A DNA stretch of 64,000 nt, taken from the NCBI GenBank assembly GCA_045593725.1, contig JAZNXE010000026.1, forward strand, positions 1-64,000. The letters run 5' to 3'. The notes below the pieces were generated by a model. It was not told the origin of the DNA. It worked only from the letters and a program-made list of their open reading frames with translations, and searched no databases. This document shows, one piece after another, positions 34,698-44,199 of this stretch. Each line of letters starts with the position of its first letter. Positions within the stretch are counted from its first letter, which is position 1. Made by a program: the position numbers and the translations under genes. The stretch is from HGM12713 sp045593725 (lineage in GTDB: Bacteria > Bacillota > Clostridia > Oscillospirales > CAG-272).

Positions 34698-35369
34698 TCA
34701 GTTCTTTTTTATGACGGGAAGCTTGCTGACCGCAATTGCCGCCACCGCTGTAATTACTATCTCGGGAATCATATAGAGTCCGTTATAGAATATAGAATAT
34801 ACCAACGCTAATCCCTTACCGCTGAAGCTGTCCAGTATCCACCCGCCGATAGCGTAAAAGTTATCCTGAGTAAAGAACCATTCAGCCCACGCTCCGTAGA
34901 ATATATATCCCGAGATTATATGGGCAATATATCTCAGTGAGAGCGCAAGCACAGCACCTAAGGTCAGAGCAACAGTCTTATTTTTTATCTTATTTCTGAA
35001 GATACCTCCAAAGCCCAACAGCGTGTACGCTACAAGGTAGTCTATGATAAGTATCGCCACCGCCGCTCCGTAGCCCATAAAATCGTCACTGTTAGGCATA
35101 AAAAGAGCCATTATGGTGGAGCCCTTTCCAAGATAAAGGTCCATAACTATCTGTATAGCCGAATATACTCCCGCGGTAAAGAAGCCCCATTTCATACCGT
35201 ACATATACGCTATGATAACTACGGGAAGCATGCTGGCTATGGTAAATCCTCCGCCAAAGGGCAGATTCAAGAATGGAATGATTGCGCACACCATAGCCAA
35301 AATGGTAGCGAGAGCTATCATAACGGCAGAGGTGGTCAATCTCTGTGTGTTAAATTTTGTCTGACTCAT
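34698..35369 (-). CDS. thiT: Thiamine ECF transporter substrate-binding subunit ThiT
   Basis: The 223-residue S-component has about six membrane helices and the N-terminal pattern TTSAVMIALATILAMV...LPFGGGFTIASMLPVVIIAYMYG that marks ThiT. It binds thiamine and delivers it to the shared energising module EcfAA'T, which is encoded elsewhere. GGAGG lies eight bases upstream of the ATG. The TPP riboswitch and terminator just upstream confirm the ligand and show that transcription is cut off when thiamine pyrophosphate is plentiful. Confidence 0.96.
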   Translation of the reverse strand: MSQTKFNTQRLTTSAVMIALATILAMVCAIIPFLNLPFGGGFTIASMLPVVIIAYMYGMKWGFFTAGVYSAIQIVMDLYLGKGSTIMALFMPNSDDFMGYGAAVAILIIDYLVAYTLLGFGGIFRNKIKNKTVALTLGAVLALSLRYIAHIISGYIFYGAWAEWFFTQDNFYAIGGWILDSFSGKGLALVYSIFYNGLYMIPEIVITAVAAIAVSKLPVIKKN

Positions 35370-35393
35370 ACATCAAACCTCCGAAAATAAATT

Positions 35394-35421
35394 TAAAAAC
35401 CGCACGGAAATCTCCGTGCGG
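35394..35421 (-). terminator. Riboswitch-controlled terminator before thiT
   Basis: CCGCACGGA and TCCGTGCGG form a 9-bp stem followed by UUUUU in minus sense. It lies between the TPP aptamer and the thiT ribosome site, so it is the off-state expression platform. Confidence 0.9.
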
Positions 35422-35461
35422 TAAATTCTTCATCTTCGGTATCTCGAGCTACCAAATTGAA

Positions 35462-35545
35462 ATCATCTCCCTACGCCGGCATTATCCGTATCAGGTTAAA
35501 GGGTTCGGCTCTCGCCATCTCAGCCATAATGGGCACCCCCGACTT
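35462..35545 (-). promoter_or_regulatory. TPP riboswitch aptamer
   Basis: In minus sense the THI-element core is clear: GGGGGTGCCC, GGCTGAGAT, ACCCTTTAACCTGAT, then GGATAATGCCGGCGTAGGGA. These form the pyrimidine- and pyrophosphate-sensing arms of the thiamine pyrophosphate riboswitch. It controls thiT by transcription termination. Confidence 0.96.
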
Positions 35546-35566
35546 CTATGCGGTTTTTATGAGTGG

Positions 35567-35595
35567 ATTATATCACAAAAAATCCCGTATGTCAA
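35567..35595 (-). promoter_or_regulatory. Promoter of the TPP riboswitch-thiT transcript
   Basis: TTGACA (35590-35595), 17-bp spacer, TATAAT (35567-35572) in minus sense. The -35 box sits just past the stop codon of the upstream lipoprotein gene. Confidence 0.92.
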
Positions 35596-35613
35596 TAGTA
35601 TTATCAGAATTTA

Positions 35614-36930
35614 TCAATAATAATAATTTATACCCGCTCTCTTTATGTCTGCTGTGGCAAGTACCTTTTCATCTACTACTATTTTAGACTTATACGGCTC
35701 AAGATACTCCGCCAACAGCTCCGATATAAGGTCGTTAATAAACACATAAGTACCGGTGCTTGGACTTATAAACAGATCCTCGTATTCGCTGTCGGTATAA
35801 GCCGCAGGCTCCGTTTCATAGCGCATCACTATATGTATTCCGTAATCGCTCTTTACCATCTTTACATCGCCTACCGCCATCTCGAACAGAGCCTTTATAA
35901 CCTCGGGAGATTCGTAATTAGTGTCCTCGGTCACATAATATCCGTTTGGGAAATCCTGAATGCCCGTATCCTCGCTGTACTTTGTTACAAGGGCGTCAAA
36001 GCCTATTGTATCCCCCTTTTTGGTAAGGTCGAATATGTCATTTGCCTCGTCGGTAAGGACTTCCATTTCGGTATCATTGTATGGTCTGGTAACAGCGTTG
36101 CCCTTTTCGTCGGTCACGGGCTTTCTGGTCGCTCCCTCCAGCTTATAGGCTATTCTTTCCTTTCCGTCCTCGTCGGTATATACGTATATCCTATCTCCGT
36201 TAGCGTCGGTGGCGTAGCTTCCGTCAGCATTTTTCTTTGCTGTCTTTTTCGTATCATAAGATATATGGGTAGCATCTCTGTAATACACTATATCTTCGTT
36301 GTCATCCACCTCGTAAATATATTCATAGGAATAAAGGAATATCTGCTTGAAGCGAGCGTAATTTTCAAGATAGTATTCCTCTATAAGATTAGCTCCTATC
36401 TTGTTTCCGTTAACTCCGAAAAGACTTTCCTCAAGATAATCTATCTTAGCTTCCACTATATACGCCTCGCGAAGCATCTCGTAGTTTACTCCGTATTCTC
36501 CGATTATGGCATTAAATGCCGTCTTTGAACCGTCGGCTTCCTTAAGAACAAGCTCCTCCATCTCGGCGTCTATCTCCTCTATATACGAATCGGGAAGCTT
36601 AAGTCCCCTCTCCTCAAACAGAGCTACCGCCGCAAGATAGGTCTTGGATGCCTCAAGCACCACCTTGGTATAATGGTCGTTATAGGTAGTCCATGTATCG
36701 GCATCCATCCAGGTATCCCAAAACTCACTGCCCGTAGCGCTGTTGCCAAAATAAGCGGTAGTGCAAAGCATACCCTTCATTCTCGAAAGATAGAGCCAGA
36801 ACAGATTTACCGACATTTCGCTTCCGTCAAGCTTCATCAGTGTCTTGCCCTTAGACGCGCATCCCGCAAATCCTACCGCAAGAAGCGCAAGCATAAGAAT
36901 TACTGCAATTAATCTTTTTACCGATTTCAT
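35614..36930 (-). CDS. Parvulin-type peptidyl-prolyl isomerase lipoprotein (PrsA-like foldase)
   Basis: The 438-residue protein has a lipoprotein signal with lipobox GFAGC (Cys near residue 24), an N-terminal SurA/PrsA-like chaperone region (about 30-200), an unusual charged Asp/Glu/Tyr-rich insert (about 200-280) and a parvulin-type domain (about 285-395) ending in DYGIHIVMRYE. It should sit on the outer face of the membrane and help fold secreted proteins. It follows mfd by 27 bp. Catalytic activity is not certain because parvulin key residues vary. Confidence 0.85.
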   Translation of the reverse strand: MKSVKRLIAVILMLALLAVGFAGCASKGKTLMKLDGSEMSVNLFWLYLSRMKGMLCTTAYFGNSATGSEFWDTWMDADTWTTYNDHYTKVVLEASKTYLAAVALFEERGLKLPDSYIEEIDAEMEELVLKEADGSKTAFNAIIGEYGVNYEMLREAYIVEAKIDYLEESLFGVNGNKIGANLIEEYYLENYARFKQIFLYSYEYIYEVDDNEDIVYYRDATHISYDTKKTAKKNADGSYATDANGDRIYVYTDEDGKERIAYKLEGATRKPVTDEKGNAVTRPYNDTEMEVLTDEANDIFDLTKKGDTIGFDALVTKYSEDTGIQDFPNGYYVTEDTNYESPEVIKALFEMAVGDVKMVKSDYGIHIVMRYETEPAAYTDSEYEDLFISPSTGTYVFINDLISELLAEYLEPYKSKIVVDEKVLATADIKRAGINYYY

Positions 36931-36957
36931 TTTCGGTTCCTTCCTTTTTTACAACAG

Positions 36958-39900
36958 TTATATATATTGAGTCAATAAAACAGCGTATTTCTCAAAAAGG
37001 GTGAGTAACATATCGGGTACGTTATCCCCTCTCTGCTTTTTAAGCACAACGCTTGGAGGCTCGGACATTATCACCTTTATACGTCCCTTGTATTCAGGGT
37101 CATCAGAAAGCTCCGACCAGACCTCAAAATCAAAGGCGGAGGGTAAGATCCTTATCTCGCTCTGCTCCTCGACTATATTGAGTATGCCGCATTTCATAGC
37201 CGCGGCACGTACCAGCGCTATGGTCAACAGGTCCATAGTCGCCTTGGGGATATCCCCGTATCTGTCGATAAGCTCGTCGATTATATCCTCCTTATCCTCT
37301 CTGGTCTGAAGCATAGCTATACGCTTGTAAAGCCCCATTCTCTGTGCCGAATACGGCACGTATTTTTCGGATATAAAGGCGTCGCATCTGAGAGTCACCG
37401 TGCACTCCTTCTTCTCGGGTATTGCCTCGCCCTTCTCCTCAAGAACTGCCTCGTTAAGCAGCTTGATATAAAGCTCGTAGCCCACAGCGTCAAGATGTCC
37501 GTGCTGCTCCGCACCGAGAAGATTTCCCGCTCCTCTTATCTCAAGGTCGCGTATAGCTATCTTAAAGCCCGCTCCGAACTCAGCGTAATCTCTTATAGCC
37601 TCAAGACGCTTTGTGGCTATCTCATTTACCGTTCTGTCCTTGGGATAGGTAAAATAAGCGTACGCCCTTCTTGAGGAGCGTCCAACGCGCCCTCTTATCT
37701 GGTGAAGCTGGGAAAGTCCGAGCCGCTGAGCGTTTTCAACTATAAGCGTATTAGCGTTTGGAATATCAACACCCGTTTCTATTATGGTAGTACATACGAG
37801 TATATCTATCTCCCCCGAAAGCATTTCGCTCCATATATCCTCAAGCTCTTCCTTATCCATCCGTCCGTGAGCGACGGTGATACGCGCATCGGGAATAGCC
37901 TTGGCTATCTTCGCGGCGCAGCTGTCTATACTCTCCACAAAATTGTAGAGGTAAAATACCTGACCGCCTCTGCGAAGCTCACGGCGTATAGCCTCTATGA
38001 GTATAAGCTCGTCGTGCTCAAGAACGTAGGTCTGAACGGGAAGCCTGTCACCCGGCGCCTCATCAAGAACAGAGATATCGCGGATTCCGCCCATAGCCAT
38101 ATTCAGAGTTCTCGGGATGGGTGTCGCCGTCAGGGTAAGAACGTCGATATTTCCCGACATCTGCTTGAGCTTTTCCTTTTGAGCGACGCCGAAGCGTTGC
38201 TCCTCGTCAACTATCAAAAGACCTAAATCCTTGAATTCTATATCCTTGCCTATAAGTCTGTGAGTCCCCACTATAACGTCGGTATCCCCTCTTTTAAGCT
38301 TACGCAGTGAGAGCGCCTGTTGCTTAGGGGTACGGAAACGGGATATCATATCCACGTTTACAGAGAATGCTCTCATTCGGCTCACCAACGTCTGATAATG
38401 CTGAAGCGCAAGAATAGTGGTAGGAACAAGTATTGCCACCTGCTTTCCCCCAAGCACCGCCTTATAAGCGGCTCTCATAGCCACCTCAGTCTTGCCGAAG
38501 CCAACGTCACCGCAAAGAAGTCGGTCCATGGGCACGGGCTTCATCATATCTTCCTTGATATCCTCAATAGCCGCAAGCTGTCCTTCGGTTTCATCATAAT
38601 CAAACGCCGCCTCAAAATCCGCCTGAAGCTCGTCGTCCTCGGGAAAAGCAAATCCGGGGCGGCGCTCTCTTTCGGCATATAGCTTGATAAGGTCCTTAGC
38701 AATATCCTTAACAGCTGCCTTGGCGCGGGATTTTGCCCTGCCCCACTCGCCGCCTCCAAAGCGTGAAAGCTTCACAAGACCGTCGTCCGAGTGCGCTCCG
38801 ATATATTTGGACACCATATCCAGCTTATCCACAGGCAAAAACAGTCTGTCGCTTCCCGCGTAGCGGATATTTATATAGTCACGGCTGACGCCGTCAACCT
38901 TAAGATTTTCAATTCCCATATACTGACCGATACCGTGTATCTCGTGTACCACGAAATCTCCGACCTCAAGGTCGTTGTAGGAAAGAATGGTTTCTGCTCC
39001 GCTTCTCTTCTTTTTTCTCTTTTTAAGCTTTGAGGATGCGGTATAAGCACCCTCTCTGCTTTCGGGCACGGTAGAAAGAACTGCCACGCGCGGTGTGGTC
39101 ATTTCGTAGCCCTTTACTATATATCTCCACCCCACCAGTATAACACTCTTGGGAAGAGTTTCAAAGGTATATTCACCGCTGTCGGTTTCGCTCACCGCGC
39201 TTATTCCCTTGCCATTAAGGACCGAGCAGAGATTTTTCGCGGCAGCCTCGTTCTCAGCGAGGATATACAGCCTGTACCCTCCTCGCTTGTAGCTCTCAAT
39301 ATCCTCACACAAAAGCTCAAGGTTTTCGCTGTACGACACCATATGCTTGGTTCTGAAATTAAACATAGCGCCAAGCCTTTTGCCCGACATTCCCTGTCCG
39401 AGAGAATCAAAATGCACTACTGCCGCGCCGTCAAGAAAGAGATTGAACATTTCCTCGCTTTTGGTGTAATCGGTATATTTCGGGGCAATAGTTCCGCCCT
39501 CAAGCAGCTCCTCAACCGTCTGGTCTATATGCCACTGCGCCGCCTTTATACGCTCGTAAACCGCAGTGGTATTGCGGATAAACACAGTGCTTTGTCTGCT
39601 GAAATAATCAAGCAAGCACACTCTTTCGGGATACACGAAGGTGAGATATTTATCAAGGAAGTTAAGCTCATTTCTTCCCTCAATAGCCGATATCTCGCGC
39701 CACATCTCCTCCCGCGCTCTTTCGTCCTTGGACTTTTCCCGCCAAGAAATTACGGTCTGCTTCAATGCTTCTTTGCCCTGCTCGTCAAGCAAAAGCTCTC
39801 TTGCGGGTGGAAATTCCACCTTGTCAAGAGTAAGGGTCATTCTTTGAGTCTCGGGGTCGAATATTTCCATACGGTCTATCTCGTCACCGAAAAGCTCTAT

Positions 39901-40536
39901 CCTGAAGGGAGCGGTTTCAACGCTCACGTTCCCGTCTATATCGGTATAGGTAGCCACGGCGGGATAAATATCAAAAATTCCTCCTCGGAGAGCGAACTGC
40001 CCCGCCGCGTCAACAAGCTCCACCCTTACGTAGCCCGCATCGGTGAGCGCCTGTGCCAGCACGGTTGGCTCTATAACAGTCTTTCCGTATTCGATAACCT
40101 GATTTGCCGCTATAAGCCGCTCGGGCGGTATCGTATATCCAAGCGCCGCATCGGGTGTGGTCACCACTGCGTCATACTGTCCGTAAAGCAGTCCCGAAAG
40201 CACCTTAAGCCTCTCATGCTCGTACTCATGGGAGGCTGTAATGTTATAAAAGGTCAGGTCCCTGCCTGTGAAAAATCCTACTCGGAAGCCCTGTTTCTTG
40301 AGAAAAGAACGAAGTCTTACACACTCCTTCTCGTCGGAGCAGATAAGAAGCGCCGCTCTCTTGTCCTTGACCTTAAGGTCTGAAAGCAACGACGCATATA
40401 CCGCGTCGGTAGCGCCGTCGCAAAGGCCCGAAACCAGAGTAGGCATAGGTGTGCGAGCGGCTTTAGTATTCACTATCGCCGAAAAAAGCTGTGAATACTC
40501 CCTGTCACTTCGCACAAAATCTGTTACTGTACTCAT
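36958..40536 (-). CDS. mfd: Transcription-repair coupling factor Mfd
   Basis: Mfd displaces RNA polymerase stalled at DNA damage and recruits UvrA. The 1192-residue product has, in order, the UvrB-like N-terminal domains (to about 350), the CarD-like RNA polymerase interaction domain (about 495-570, with LEVGDFVVHEIHGIGQY), helicase motor domains with Walker A GDVGFGKTE (near 655) and the DEEQ box, the TRG-type HGRMDKEELE region and a C-terminal domain (about 1010-1150). The length is standard. GAGGG lies close upstream of the ATG. Pth-mfd is the usual Firmicutes order. Confidence 0.97.
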   Translation of the reverse strand: MSTVTDFVRSDREYSQLFSAIVNTKAARTPMPTLVSGLCDGATDAVYASLLSDLKVKDKRAALLICSDEKECVRLRSFLKKQGFRVGFFTGRDLTFYNITASHEYEHERLKVLSGLLYGQYDAVVTTPDAALGYTIPPERLIAANQVIEYGKTVIEPTVLAQALTDAGYVRVELVDAAGQFALRGGIFDIYPAVATYTDIDGNVSVETAPFRIELFGDEIDRMEIFDPETQRMTLTLDKVEFPPARELLLDEQGKEALKQTVISWREKSKDERAREEMWREISAIEGRNELNFLDKYLTFVYPERVCLLDYFSRQSTVFIRNTTAVYERIKAAQWHIDQTVEELLEGGTIAPKYTDYTKSEEMFNLFLDGAAVVHFDSLGQGMSGKRLGAMFNFRTKHMVSYSENLELLCEDIESYKRGGYRLYILAENEAAAKNLCSVLNGKGISAVSETDSGEYTFETLPKSVILVGWRYIVKGYEMTTPRVAVLSTVPESREGAYTASSKLKKRKKKRSGAETILSYNDLEVGDFVVHEIHGIGQYMGIENLKVDGVSRDYINIRYAGSDRLFLPVDKLDMVSKYIGAHSDDGLVKLSRFGGGEWGRAKSRAKAAVKDIAKDLIKLYAERERRPGFAFPEDDELQADFEAAFDYDETEGQLAAIEDIKEDMMKPVPMDRLLCGDVGFGKTEVAMRAAYKAVLGGKQVAILVPTTILALQHYQTLVSRMRAFSVNVDMISRFRTPKQQALSLRKLKRGDTDVIVGTHRLIGKDIEFKDLGLLIVDEEQRFGVAQKEKLKQMSGNIDVLTLTATPIPRTLNMAMGGIRDISVLDEAPGDRLPVQTYVLEHDELILIEAIRRELRRGGQVFYLYNFVESIDSCAAKIAKAIPDARITVAHGRMDKEELEDIWSEMLSGEIDILVCTTIIETGVDIPNANTLIVENAQRLGLSQLHQIRGRVGRSSRRAYAYFTYPKDRTVNEIATKRLEAIRDYAEFGAGFKIAIRDLEIRGAGNLLGAEQHGHLDAVGYELYIKLLNEAVLEEKGEAIPEKKECTVTLRCDAFISEKYVPYSAQRMGLYKRIAMLQTREDKEDIIDELIDRYGDIPKATMDLLTIALVRAAAMKCGILNIVEEQSEIRILPSAFDFEVWSELSDDPEYKGRIKVIMSEPPSVVLKKQRGDNVPDMLLTLFEKYAVLLTQYI

Positions 40537-40560
40537 ATCCCTCTTTAATCTGTGTGTATG

Positions 40561-41193
40561 TTATTTGCCGTTACATATCTGCATTGCAGCCTCGGTATCT
40601 CCCATAAGCATCTTACAAAGTCCCTCATAGACCTTGGGGTGACATTCCGAGATAGATTGCATATCTTTGGCATCGAAGCTTGAAAGCACCCAGCTTGCAA
40701 GGTCATAATCGGGATGAGGCTTTGCGCCTATTCCTACCTTTATGCGCTGATAATCCTGTGAGCCTAAGTGCTGCTCTATACTGCGCAGACCGTTCTGACC
40801 TCCGTGGCTACCCTTGCGGCGTATGCGAACACGCCCCACGTCAAGGCTGATGTCGTCAGATATTACTATTATATTTTCGGGAGGTATCTTGTAAAACTTA
40901 GCCGCCGCCCCTACTGCCTCTCCAGATGAATTCATAAAGGTCTGAGGCTTCATTAGAAGCACTCTTTTTCCTTCTATCACCGCTTCTCCCACGAGGGCTG
41001 AGAACCTTGCCCTGTCTATTCTTGCGTTGCAGCGACCTGAAATATAATCTATTGCCATAAATCCCGCGTTGTGTCTGGTCTTGGCATATTCCGCCCCTGG
41101 ATTTCCCAAGCCTGCCACTATATATTCCACGTTACCCTTAGGCTCATCGCCGCCCGAAGATATCTGCTTAAATAAATCAAAAATATTAGCCAT
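40561..41193 (-). CDS. pth: Peptidyl-tRNA hydrolase
   Basis: Pth recycles tRNA from prematurely released peptidyl-tRNA. Motifs: GLGNPG, RHNAGF with the catalytic His, MKPQTFMNSSG, SDDISLDVGRVRIR and GSHGGQNGLRSI. The start is placed at ATG 41193. The open frame extends to 41241, but that segment contains the -10 box of the gene's own promoter. The protein then has a short MANIFDLFKQ N-terminal extension (about 20 residues) before the domain, as I recall from other Clostridia. It lies 24 bp upstream of mfd. Confidence 0.95.
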   Translation of the reverse strand: MANIFDLFKQISSGGDEPKGNVEYIVAGLGNPGAEYAKTRHNAGFMAIDYISGRCNARIDRARFSALVGEAVIEGKRVLLMKPQTFMNSSGEAVGAAAKFYKIPPENIIVISDDISLDVGRVRIRRKGSHGGQNGLRSIEQHLGSQDYQRIKVGIGAKPHPDYDLASWVLSSFDAKDMQSISECHPKVYEGLCKMLMGDTEAAMQICNGK

Positions 41194-41227
41194 ATCAACT
41201 ACCCGTATCTTTATACTTATCTTAACC

Positions 41228-41256
41228 ATTATATTATACAAATGTTAAAAAATCAA
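41228..41256 (-). promoter_or_regulatory. Promoter of pth-mfd
   Basis: TTGATT (41251-41256), 17-bp spacer, TATAAT (41228-41233) in minus sense, about 35 bp before the chosen pth start. It is divergent from the ppdK promoter. Confidence 0.8.
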
Positions 41257-41349
41257 CCGACAAAAGAGCTTTTTTATGCCGTTCATAAAAAATTTACATG
41301 TTATGCTTCTTTTATTTTTAAAAATAAGGTGGTCTTTTTGGGAAAAATA

Positions 41350-41358
41350 TGGTATAAT
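41350..41358 (+). promoter_or_regulatory. Extended -10 promoter of ppdK
   Basis: TGGTATAAT is an extended -10 element about 100 bp upstream of the ppdK start. The -35 region is poor, so the TG extension probably carries recognition. The intervening 5' leader has no obvious structure. Confidence 0.7.
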
Positions 41359-41455
41359 ATACAGCGCGCTGCGGCGTATAGGGTGTTTTATGCCCAAAAA
41401 ATCCCGTGCGCAGATAGCAATGTCAAAAATTTTATTTATATGGAGGTACATTCCA

Positions 41456-44080
41456 ATGGCAAAGAAGTATTGTTATCTCTTCTCCGAGGGTAACGCAAGT
41501 ATGCGTGAGATCCTTGGCGGTAAGGGAGCAAACCTCGCTGAGATGACCAATATCGGTCTTCCCGTTCCCCAGGGCTTCACAATTTCTACCGAAGCCTGCA
41601 CTCAGTACTATGAAGACGGCCGTCAGATCAATGATGATATTATGGCTGAAATCATGGAGTACATCGTAAAGATGGAAGGCGTTACCGGCAAAAAGTTCGG
41701 TGACCTTGAGAACCCCCTTCTCGTTTCCGTTCGTTCCGGTGCGCGCGCATCCATGCCCGGTATGATGGACACCATCCTCAACCTCGGTCTTAACGAGGAT
41801 GTTGTTGAGGTTATGGCTAAAAAGTCAGGAAACGCTCGTTGGGCATATGACTGCTACAGAAGATTTATCCAGATGTACTCCGACGTCGTTATGGAAGTCG
41901 GCAAGAAGTACTTCGAGGAGCTTATCGACGAGATGAAGGCTGCTAAGGGAGTTACCCTTGACGTTGACCTCACCGCTGATGACCTCAAGGAGCTTGCTAA
42001 CCAATTCAAGGCTGAGTACAAGTCCAAGATCGGTCAGGACTTCCCCTCCGATCCTAAGGAGCAGCTCATTGGCGCAGTTAAGGCTGTATTCCGTTCTTGG
42101 GACAACCCCAGAGCAAACGTGTACCGCCGCGACAACGATATTCCCTACTCTTGGGGTACCGCTGTAAACGTACAGGCAATGGCATTCGGTAACATGGGTG
42201 ATAACTGTGGTACCGGAGTTGCATTCACCCGCGACCCCGCTACCGGCGAGAAGAAGATGATGGGTGAGTTCCTTACCAACGCACAGGGTGAGGACGTTGT
42301 TGCAGGTGTTCGTACGCCTATGCCTATCGCGGAGATGGCTAACAAGTTCCCCGCAGCTTACGAGCAGTTCGTAAAGGTTTGCGACATTCTTGAGAACCAC
42401 TATCACGATATGCAGGATATGGAGTTCACCATTGAGAACGAAAAGCTCTACATGCTCCAGACCAGAAACGGTAAGAGAACCGCTCAGGCTGCTCTCCAGA
42501 TCGCTGTTGACCTCGTTGCAGAGGGACACAAGACCGAGCAGGAAGCTGTTCTTATGATAGACCCCAGAAACCTCGATACTCTTCTCCATCCCCAGTTTGA
42601 CGCAAAGGCTCTCAAGGCTGCTACTCCTATGGGTAAGGGTCTTGGCGCATCTCCCGGTGCGGCTTGCGGTCAGGTAGTATTCTCTGCTGAGGATGCTGAG
42701 GCTTGGAAAAATGCAGGTAAGAAGGTAATTCTCGTTCGCCTTGAGACTTCTCCCGAGGATATCACGGGTATGAAGGCTGCTCAGGGTATCCTCACCGTTC
42801 GCGGCGGTATGACCTCTCACGCAGCTGTTGTTGCAAGAGGTATGGGTAAGTGCTGCGTTTCCGGTTGTGGCGATATCGCTATGGACGAGGAAAACAAGAA
42901 GTTCACTCTTAACGGTAAGACCTACGTTGAAGGCGACTACATCTCCATCAACGGTTCTACCGGTGCAATCTACGACGGCATCATTCCTACCGTTGACGCA
43001 GAGATTTCCGGCAACTTCGGAACCATCATGGGCTGGGCAGACAAGTTCCGTACCCTTAAGGTAAGAACTAACGCTGATACTCCCGCTGATGCGAAGAAGG
43101 CTCGTGAGCTGGGCGCTGAGGGTATCGGTCTTTGCCGTACCGAGCACATGTTCTTTGAGGCTGACAGAATCGCGGCATTCAGAGAGATGATCTGCGCTGA
43201 CACCGCTGCCGAGAGAGAAGTTGCTCTTGAAAAGATCCTTCCCTACCAGCAGTCTGACTTCGAGAAGCTCTACGAGGCACTCGAGGGAACTCCCGTATGT
43301 ATCAGATTCCTTGATCCCCCTCTCCACGAGTTCGTTCCTACCACCGAGGAGGACATCGCTCTCCTTGCAAAGGCACAGGGCAAGACCGTTGAAGATATCA
43401 AGGCTATAATCGCTTCTCTCCACGAGTTCAACCCCATGATGGGTCACCGTGGATGCCGTCTTGCAGTTACCTACCCTGAGATCGCAGCAATGCAGACCAA
43501 GGCAGTTATCCGCGCGGCTATCAACACCAAGAAGGCACACGCTGACTGGAACGTTGTTCCCGAAATTATGATTCCTCTCGTAGGCGACGTTAAGGAGCTT
43601 AAGTACGTTAAGAGCGTAGTTGTTGCTACCGCTGACGCTGAGATCGCAGCAGCAGGCGTTGAGCTTAAGTACGAGGTTGGTACCATGATCGAGATTCCCA
43701 GAGCATGTCTTACCGCTGATGAGATCGCTGCTAACGCAGACTTCTTCTGCTTCGGTACTAACGACCTTACTCAGATGACCTACGGCTTCTCACGTGACGA
43801 CGCAGGTAAGTTCCTTGAGGCTTACTATGATGCTAAGATCTTCGAGAACGATCCCTTCGCTAAGCTCGACACCACCGGTGTTGGTAAGCTCATGAACATG
43901 GCTATCCAGCTCGGCAGACCCGTTAACCCCAAGCTCCACGTAGGTATCTGCGGTGAGCACGGTGGCGACCCCACGTCTGTTGAGTTCTGCCATAACATTG
44001 GACTTGATTACGTATCCTGCTCTCCCTTCCGTGTTCCGATTGCTCGTCTTGCTGCTGCTCAGGCTGCTCTTAAGAAGTAA
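41456..44080 (+). CDS. ppdK: Pyruvate, phosphate dikinase
   Basis: PPDK interconverts pyruvate + ATP + phosphate with phosphoenolpyruvate + AMP + pyrophosphate, giving anaerobes a reversible glycolytic end step. The 874-residue form starts at ATG 41456 after GGAGG, and the 60 upstream in-frame codons cover the promoter and are not translated. Visible are the ATP-grasp domain with GGKGANLAEM, the swivelling phosphohistidine loop GGMTSHAAVVARG, and the PEP-binding TIM barrel with GLCRTEHMF, FGTNDLTQM and CGEHGGDP. Strong codon bias points to very high expression. Confidence 0.97.
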   Translation: MAKKYCYLFSEGNASMREILGGKGANLAEMTNIGLPVPQGFTISTEACTQYYEDGRQINDDIMAEIMEYIVKMEGVTGKKFGDLENPLLVSVRSGARASMPGMMDTILNLGLNEDVVEVMAKKSGNARWAYDCYRRFIQMYSDVVMEVGKKYFEELIDEMKAAKGVTLDVDLTADDLKELANQFKAEYKSKIGQDFPSDPKEQLIGAVKAVFRSWDNPRANVYRRDNDIPYSWGTAVNVQAMAFGNMGDNCGTGVAFTRDPATGEKKMMGEFLTNAQGEDVVAGVRTPMPIAEMANKFPAAYEQFVKVCDILENHYHDMQDMEFTIENEKLYMLQTRNGKRTAQAALQIAVDLVAEGHKTEQEAVLMIDPRNLDTLLHPQFDAKALKAATPMGKGLGASPGAACGQVVFSAEDAEAWKNAGKKVILVRLETSPEDITGMKAAQGILTVRGGMTSHAAVVARGMGKCCVSGCGDIAMDEENKKFTLNGKTYVEGDYISINGSTGAIYDGIIPTVDAEISGNFGTIMGWADKFRTLKVRTNADTPADAKKARELGAEGIGLCRTEHMFFEADRIAAFREMICADTAAEREVALEKILPYQQSDFEKLYEALEGTPVCIRFLDPPLHEFVPTTEEDIALLAKAQGKTVEDIKAIIASLHEFNPMMGHRGCRLAVTYPEIAAMQTKAVIRAAINTKKAHADWNVVPEIMIPLVGDVKELKYVKSVVVATADAEIAAAGVELKYEVGTMIEIPRACLTADEIAANADFFCFGTNDLTQMTYGFSRDDAGKFLEAYYDAKIFENDPFAKLDTTGVGKLMNMAIQLGRPVNPKLHVGICGEHGGDPTSVEFCHNIGLDYVSCSPFRVPIARLAAAQAALKK

Positions 44081-44110
44081 TCTACACTCGGTAAGAGAAA
44101 ACTAAAAAAG

Positions 44111-44148
44111 CAAAAATGCTCCCCGACAACAGTCGGGGAGCGATTTTT
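44111..44148 (+). terminator. Terminator of ppdK
   Basis: GCTCCCCGAC (44118-44127) and GTCGGGGAGC (44132-44141) form a 10-bp stem followed by GATTTTTAT. Confidence 0.92.
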
Positions 44149-44155
44149 ATGACAA

Positions 44156-44187
44156 CAAAAAGGCTGTTGCTTCGGCAACAGCCTTTT
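44156..44187 (-). terminator. Terminator of gap
   Basis: GGCTGTTGC (44162-44170) and GCAACAGCC (44175-44183) form a 9-bp stem with a UUUUU tract in minus sense. It lies convergent with the ppdK terminator. Confidence 0.9.
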
Positions 44188-44199
44188 CTTATACAAAGA

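Noticed and set aside
41276..41455. 60-codon N-terminal extension of ppdK
   Set aside because: The extension contains the promoter -10 box and lacks a ribosome site. GGAGG before ATG 41456 sets the start.
41825..43540. 571-codon minus-strand open frame inside ppdK
   Set aside because: The strong codon bias of ppdK suppresses stop codons on the complement. The translated sequence is Leu/Ser/Val-rich with no recognisable motif.
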